From Varroa destructor (taxonomy: Eukaryota; Arthropoda; Arachnida; Mesostigmata; Varroidae): a stretch of DNA of 64,000 bases. Positions 61,130 through 64,000 of the stretch are shown here, one piece after another. Numbering within the stretch: position 1 is the stretch's first letter; every line of letters begins with the position of its first letter. A program made the translations under genes and the position numbers. The notes under the pieces were generated by a model that saw nothing but the letters and a program-made list of their open reading frames with translations, did not search any database and was not told the DNA's origin. The stretch is from positions 23,822,782 to 23,886,781 of the forward strand of contig NW_019211454.1 of the NCBI RefSeq assembly GCF_002443255.2. Reading direction: 5' to 3'.

Positions 61130-63200
61130 TAAGTAGCTCTGGTAGCAATGTATGCGACACTCATCATTTAAGGAGGTTTTACAGGGGAGAACTTCGAAGA
61201 ACTAAGTCGCGTTGAAACGTCTCAGCCTTAAAAGGATACTGAACTACACATAGTGATCCGAAATCGCCTTGCATATCTCCTAGCTGACTTGCCACTGTTG
61301 TCCTAGAACGCAAGTTATCGCTCTGAGCTTAGATACAATGAGGAGCAACGAGTGTAAAACCAAGTCAGCCAAATAGACATGTTGTCAGTCGCTGCGCCGT
61401 ACATCGGTCTCATCATTGACTTTCCAAAAAACTAGAGCCCAACGATATATGATATGAAGAAAATTGTAATAGATATCATATCGCTCGTTACCTCCTAGTG
61501 CAACCTTTAGGACATCTGGCAAGTCTCTCAAATTCGTTATATAAATTAATGACTTACATGACTCTTGATGAACTTATATGACTCATGATTTTATATGCTC
61601 GGTCTGATATTGGTGTAGTATGATACTGATTTGCATATATTAGGCTCTTGACAACTATTGGTAAAGGTGAGCAAAATTTGATAATATTAATACGAAAACG
61701 TATGTGCACTCTTTTGGCAGAATAAAAATAAATATTTGATTTGAAGAGGCTTATTAGGCAAATTATATGGAGCAGTGACATATTTCGGAGATGACAAGTG
61801 TAACCAGAAAAATCATATCTTTCCTTAAGATAACTGAAATTAGACATTAAAATATCTAAATAGAAAACATTTGCGCACCTTACGGAATAACTATTTTCTT
61901 AATCGCAAAATCGTGCAGAAGTTGTTATTAAAAAAAGGACAAGCTTCCAAAGCTATCAGCTCTATTTCAGTTCGAGTTTCGTGCTTATATTGAAAAGGGT
62001 TTACAGTTCGCCTTCTAATGATTACGTATCGATGAAGAACCAAAATGCCAGCTCGCGAGTATGACTTACATTGGCTTTTTATGTTTTTAATTACCACATC
62101 ATAAAAAAATATTTAAGAACAAATGTAGAAAACAAAGCCCTTGCAGGAAGTTTTGTCACTTTTCAGTGAAGATATATCTGATCGAAACGAACGTACTTCA
62201 CAGTTCAAAAGCGAGGTTTTAACGTGAAACCCATGTCTCTGATCGTTTCCTGTTTTTCTGAACATGATGTCAGAAAGTGCACGCTGGCCGATATGGAAAA
62301 CTGAGATCACGGTGGACAACTGTGGGTCTGATCCTTTTTTCATGGGCTGTTGCTTTTCCCGTTCAGCATCTTAAGGAAGCTAGAACCCATTTAATTTATA
62401 ACGCGTTCAGTTTGTTTCTGAGCGGTCATTTATCGTCGATGACCTCAGTGATTATCGCACAAGCTGATATAATTAATTGAGCGATACGCATTGATGTTTT
62501 TCGTATATATATATATATATATATATATACTGTACAAGATAACAAAGTCAAAGATTAATTTAAAACATTAATGTATTTTATTATCTTAGAGCTACTGTAC
62601 TGCCTTATACACACTTTGATTCGTGTTGCGTCTCGCGGATTGTTGAATCTTTAAGCGTACTGCGACGAGCTGAGGAATTAGAGTGGTATCTCGGTCGGTC
62701 ATTCTGAAGGAATATGTTACAGGATCTATGACTAGTTTTGAGACGAGCTCTTTGTGACTCCTTTCTGACGTACACATAGCATCATATATGCTAGCCATCC
62801 GTGAATCATAAGTGGCTTGCATTGGAACCCACAGAACGATTGAAGGCTTGTTATAAAGCAAACTTAGGATACAGAGTATGTCCTGACCGTTTTAAACGGC
62901 AACTAACTCCATAAAGTTGCCTCTATTGTAAGTTAGACACGCCAAATAACATTGCCGCGAGCAGTTCGGCTAACGACTACAGCGTGTACGTTGTGATATT
63001 GTCGTACGTAAAAGCGCCTAACACGACCTTCAGAAGCTACAAACTCTCTCTATAGGAAACAGATATATATTTTCTACTAAGGTGCTTACGTGCCGGCAGG
63101 AAACCGTTGTTGCAACATAAGCATGTTTTAACGGAGTTACAAGATTATAGGTAGAATTTTGAACACAACATGATACCGATACATCATATACATTTGCACA
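61130..63200. other. mostly non-coding; possible exon at 62592-62868 (minus)
   Basis: The minus frame 62592-62868 follows an acceptor-like CTGTATCCTAAG and reads LYNKPSIVLWVPMQATYDSR, staying open for about 90 codons to TAG. Its composition is protein-like, but no family was recognised. A (TA)n tract is at 62504-62529. Frames at 61554-61847, 61891-62097 and 62113-62343 are probably chance. Confidence 0.3.
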
Positions 63201-63377
63201 TTAAAAAGAGGCGGTAAATATATAACGACTAATAGTAGTATCGTTCGTAATAGCAGTTACTATAGTAGGAAAGTTCGTCTCTTCGCGGACAAATGACACA
63301 CCCATAATGAGATTAGCTGCTATTAGGATTACTACCATTGTAGTAATCGCAAATAAACAGATTCGTAATCTATTCAT
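63201..63377 (-). CDS. possible small membrane-anchored ORF
   Basis: From ATG at 63377 down, 58 codons: MNRLRICLFAITTMVVILIA is a charged start followed by a hydrophobic segment of about 20 residues, as in a signal anchor. A polar tail with two N-glycosylation-type sites (NDTT near the end) follows. The start context is poor (T at -3), and no partner exon was found. A chance frame is quite possible. Confidence 0.2.
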   Translation of the reverse strand: MNRLRICLFAITTMVVILIAANLIMGVSFVREETNFPTIVTAITNDTTISRYIFTASF

Positions 63378-63424
63378 ATAGTGGGACAATCATCCACCTG
63401 CTCTCTGTTGAATTAGGCATCTTT

Positions 63425-63735
63425 TACCGAGCGTTGTGACAGCAGCCGTATGAAGCAAAGGGCTCCGTTAGTTTTGGCAAGGCACTGTGCCATCAGCATG
63501 GTGCAGAAGGCTTACCGTTTCTATGGCCCATGGCAGCTCTCGGTTGTTACTACCGTCCACGCCTACGTCGTCGTCGAGGAGAGCAAGCGATCCACGCAGA
63601 GAGCTGGCGCTATGAACATCGGCGCAGCAGAAGGTTTGAACAAAGCAGACCGGAAGGAAAGGGAAGTTTCGACCAGAGCTCCCCCGTATCCGCGCGTCAC
63701 CAGCAGCCAACGTTGGAGTGTCCTGCCGTAACGCT
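63425..63735 (+). mobile_element. LINE ORF2 C-terminal fragment (R1-like)
   Basis: The plus frame from 63450 reads MVQKAYRFYGPWQLSVVTTV, then VVEESKRSTQRAGAMN and LNKADRKEREVSTRA. This matches the region after the polymerase in R1-clade LINEs, where a KAYRTVS-like helix, an ALxVxxGxxPxDL segment and a VEER(R)RxY segment follow in order. The polymerase blocks are not seen upstream, so the copy is 5'-truncated or internally deleted. The typical Trp-rich block that should follow is not clear. No host exon needs to be assumed for this GC-richer block. Confidence 0.6.
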
Positions 63736-63739
63736 GGAA

Positions 63740-64000
63740 CGACAGCTATGACGACAAATTACATCGGTACCACTGTAAGAGCTTGAAAAGTAAGCCCGCG
63801 CGCCTGCTTGCATTAATTTGTCGTTGGCAGTGCTTACGAACAAACGAACGACTGGTGCTGCAACTGTTTTAAATCATAGCTTCGCTCCCAATTCAGCACC
63901 TCTAGGTCATGCAAGCCACAATGCAAGGATGCCCGCATTTATAAACAGAATGTGTATTTGTAGGCAAGAGAAGAAAGCAGACTGAATAACGTGAACTGAT
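63740..64000. other. window end, nothing recognised
   Basis: May hold more of the LINE fragment in other frames. A donor-like ACT|GTAAGA lies at 63774-63779, but no exon could be supported. Confidence 0.4.

Overview
This is a eukaryotic nuclear window, AT-rich (roughly 60% or more) and gene-poor. It carries long (TA)n tracts, GT-AG splice signals, mariner transposons, non-LTR retrotransposon (LINE) remnants and tRNA-like SINEs. This mix, with small exons in long non-coding stretches, suggests an animal and most likely an arthropod. The species cannot be fixed from the sequence alone. No bacterial features (operons, Shine-Dalgarno sites, CRISPR arrays) are present. Most open frames here are chance frames in AT-rich DNA.

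Layout. 1-6.8 kb is non-coding, with (GA)n and (TA)n tracts and a possible retroposon tail near 2.35 kb. 6.86-7.96 kb is a dead mariner split by a tRNA-like SINE. 11.2-12.35 kb is a GC-richer block of unknown nature, followed by AT palindromes and a 35-base assembly gap. 12.7-13.43 kb holds the best spliced gene evidence: a minus-strand acidic exon with good acceptor and donor, and a possible terminal exon and poly(A) signal downstream. 18.46-19.9 kb is a GC-rich island with an intriguing signal-peptide-like frame. 20.58-21.06 kb is the clearest complete gene, an intronless secreted protein with six cysteines. 23.5-23.9 kb has a second SINE-like unit and a perfect hairpin. 31.3-33.6 kb is a decayed LINE on the plus strand. 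38.85-39.54 kb is a second LINE fragment on the minus strand. 41.28-42.32 and 43.59-44.72 kb are two related mariner-like elements with terminal inverted repeats and TA target sites; the first is a chimera with two copies of its C-terminal half. 52.4-52.9 kb is a possible retroposon 3' end. 63.4-63.75 kb is the C-terminal part of a third LINE.

The host genes seen (the secreted protein and the acidic exon) show no functional link to one another. All recognisable transposases and reverse transcriptases are broken by stops, frame changes and lost catalytic residues. I did not find a convincing new multi-gene system. The most unusual observations are the chimeric mariner, several perfect or near-perfect palindromes set in otherwise decayed sequence, the orphan secreted cysteine protein, and the unidentified acidic exon.
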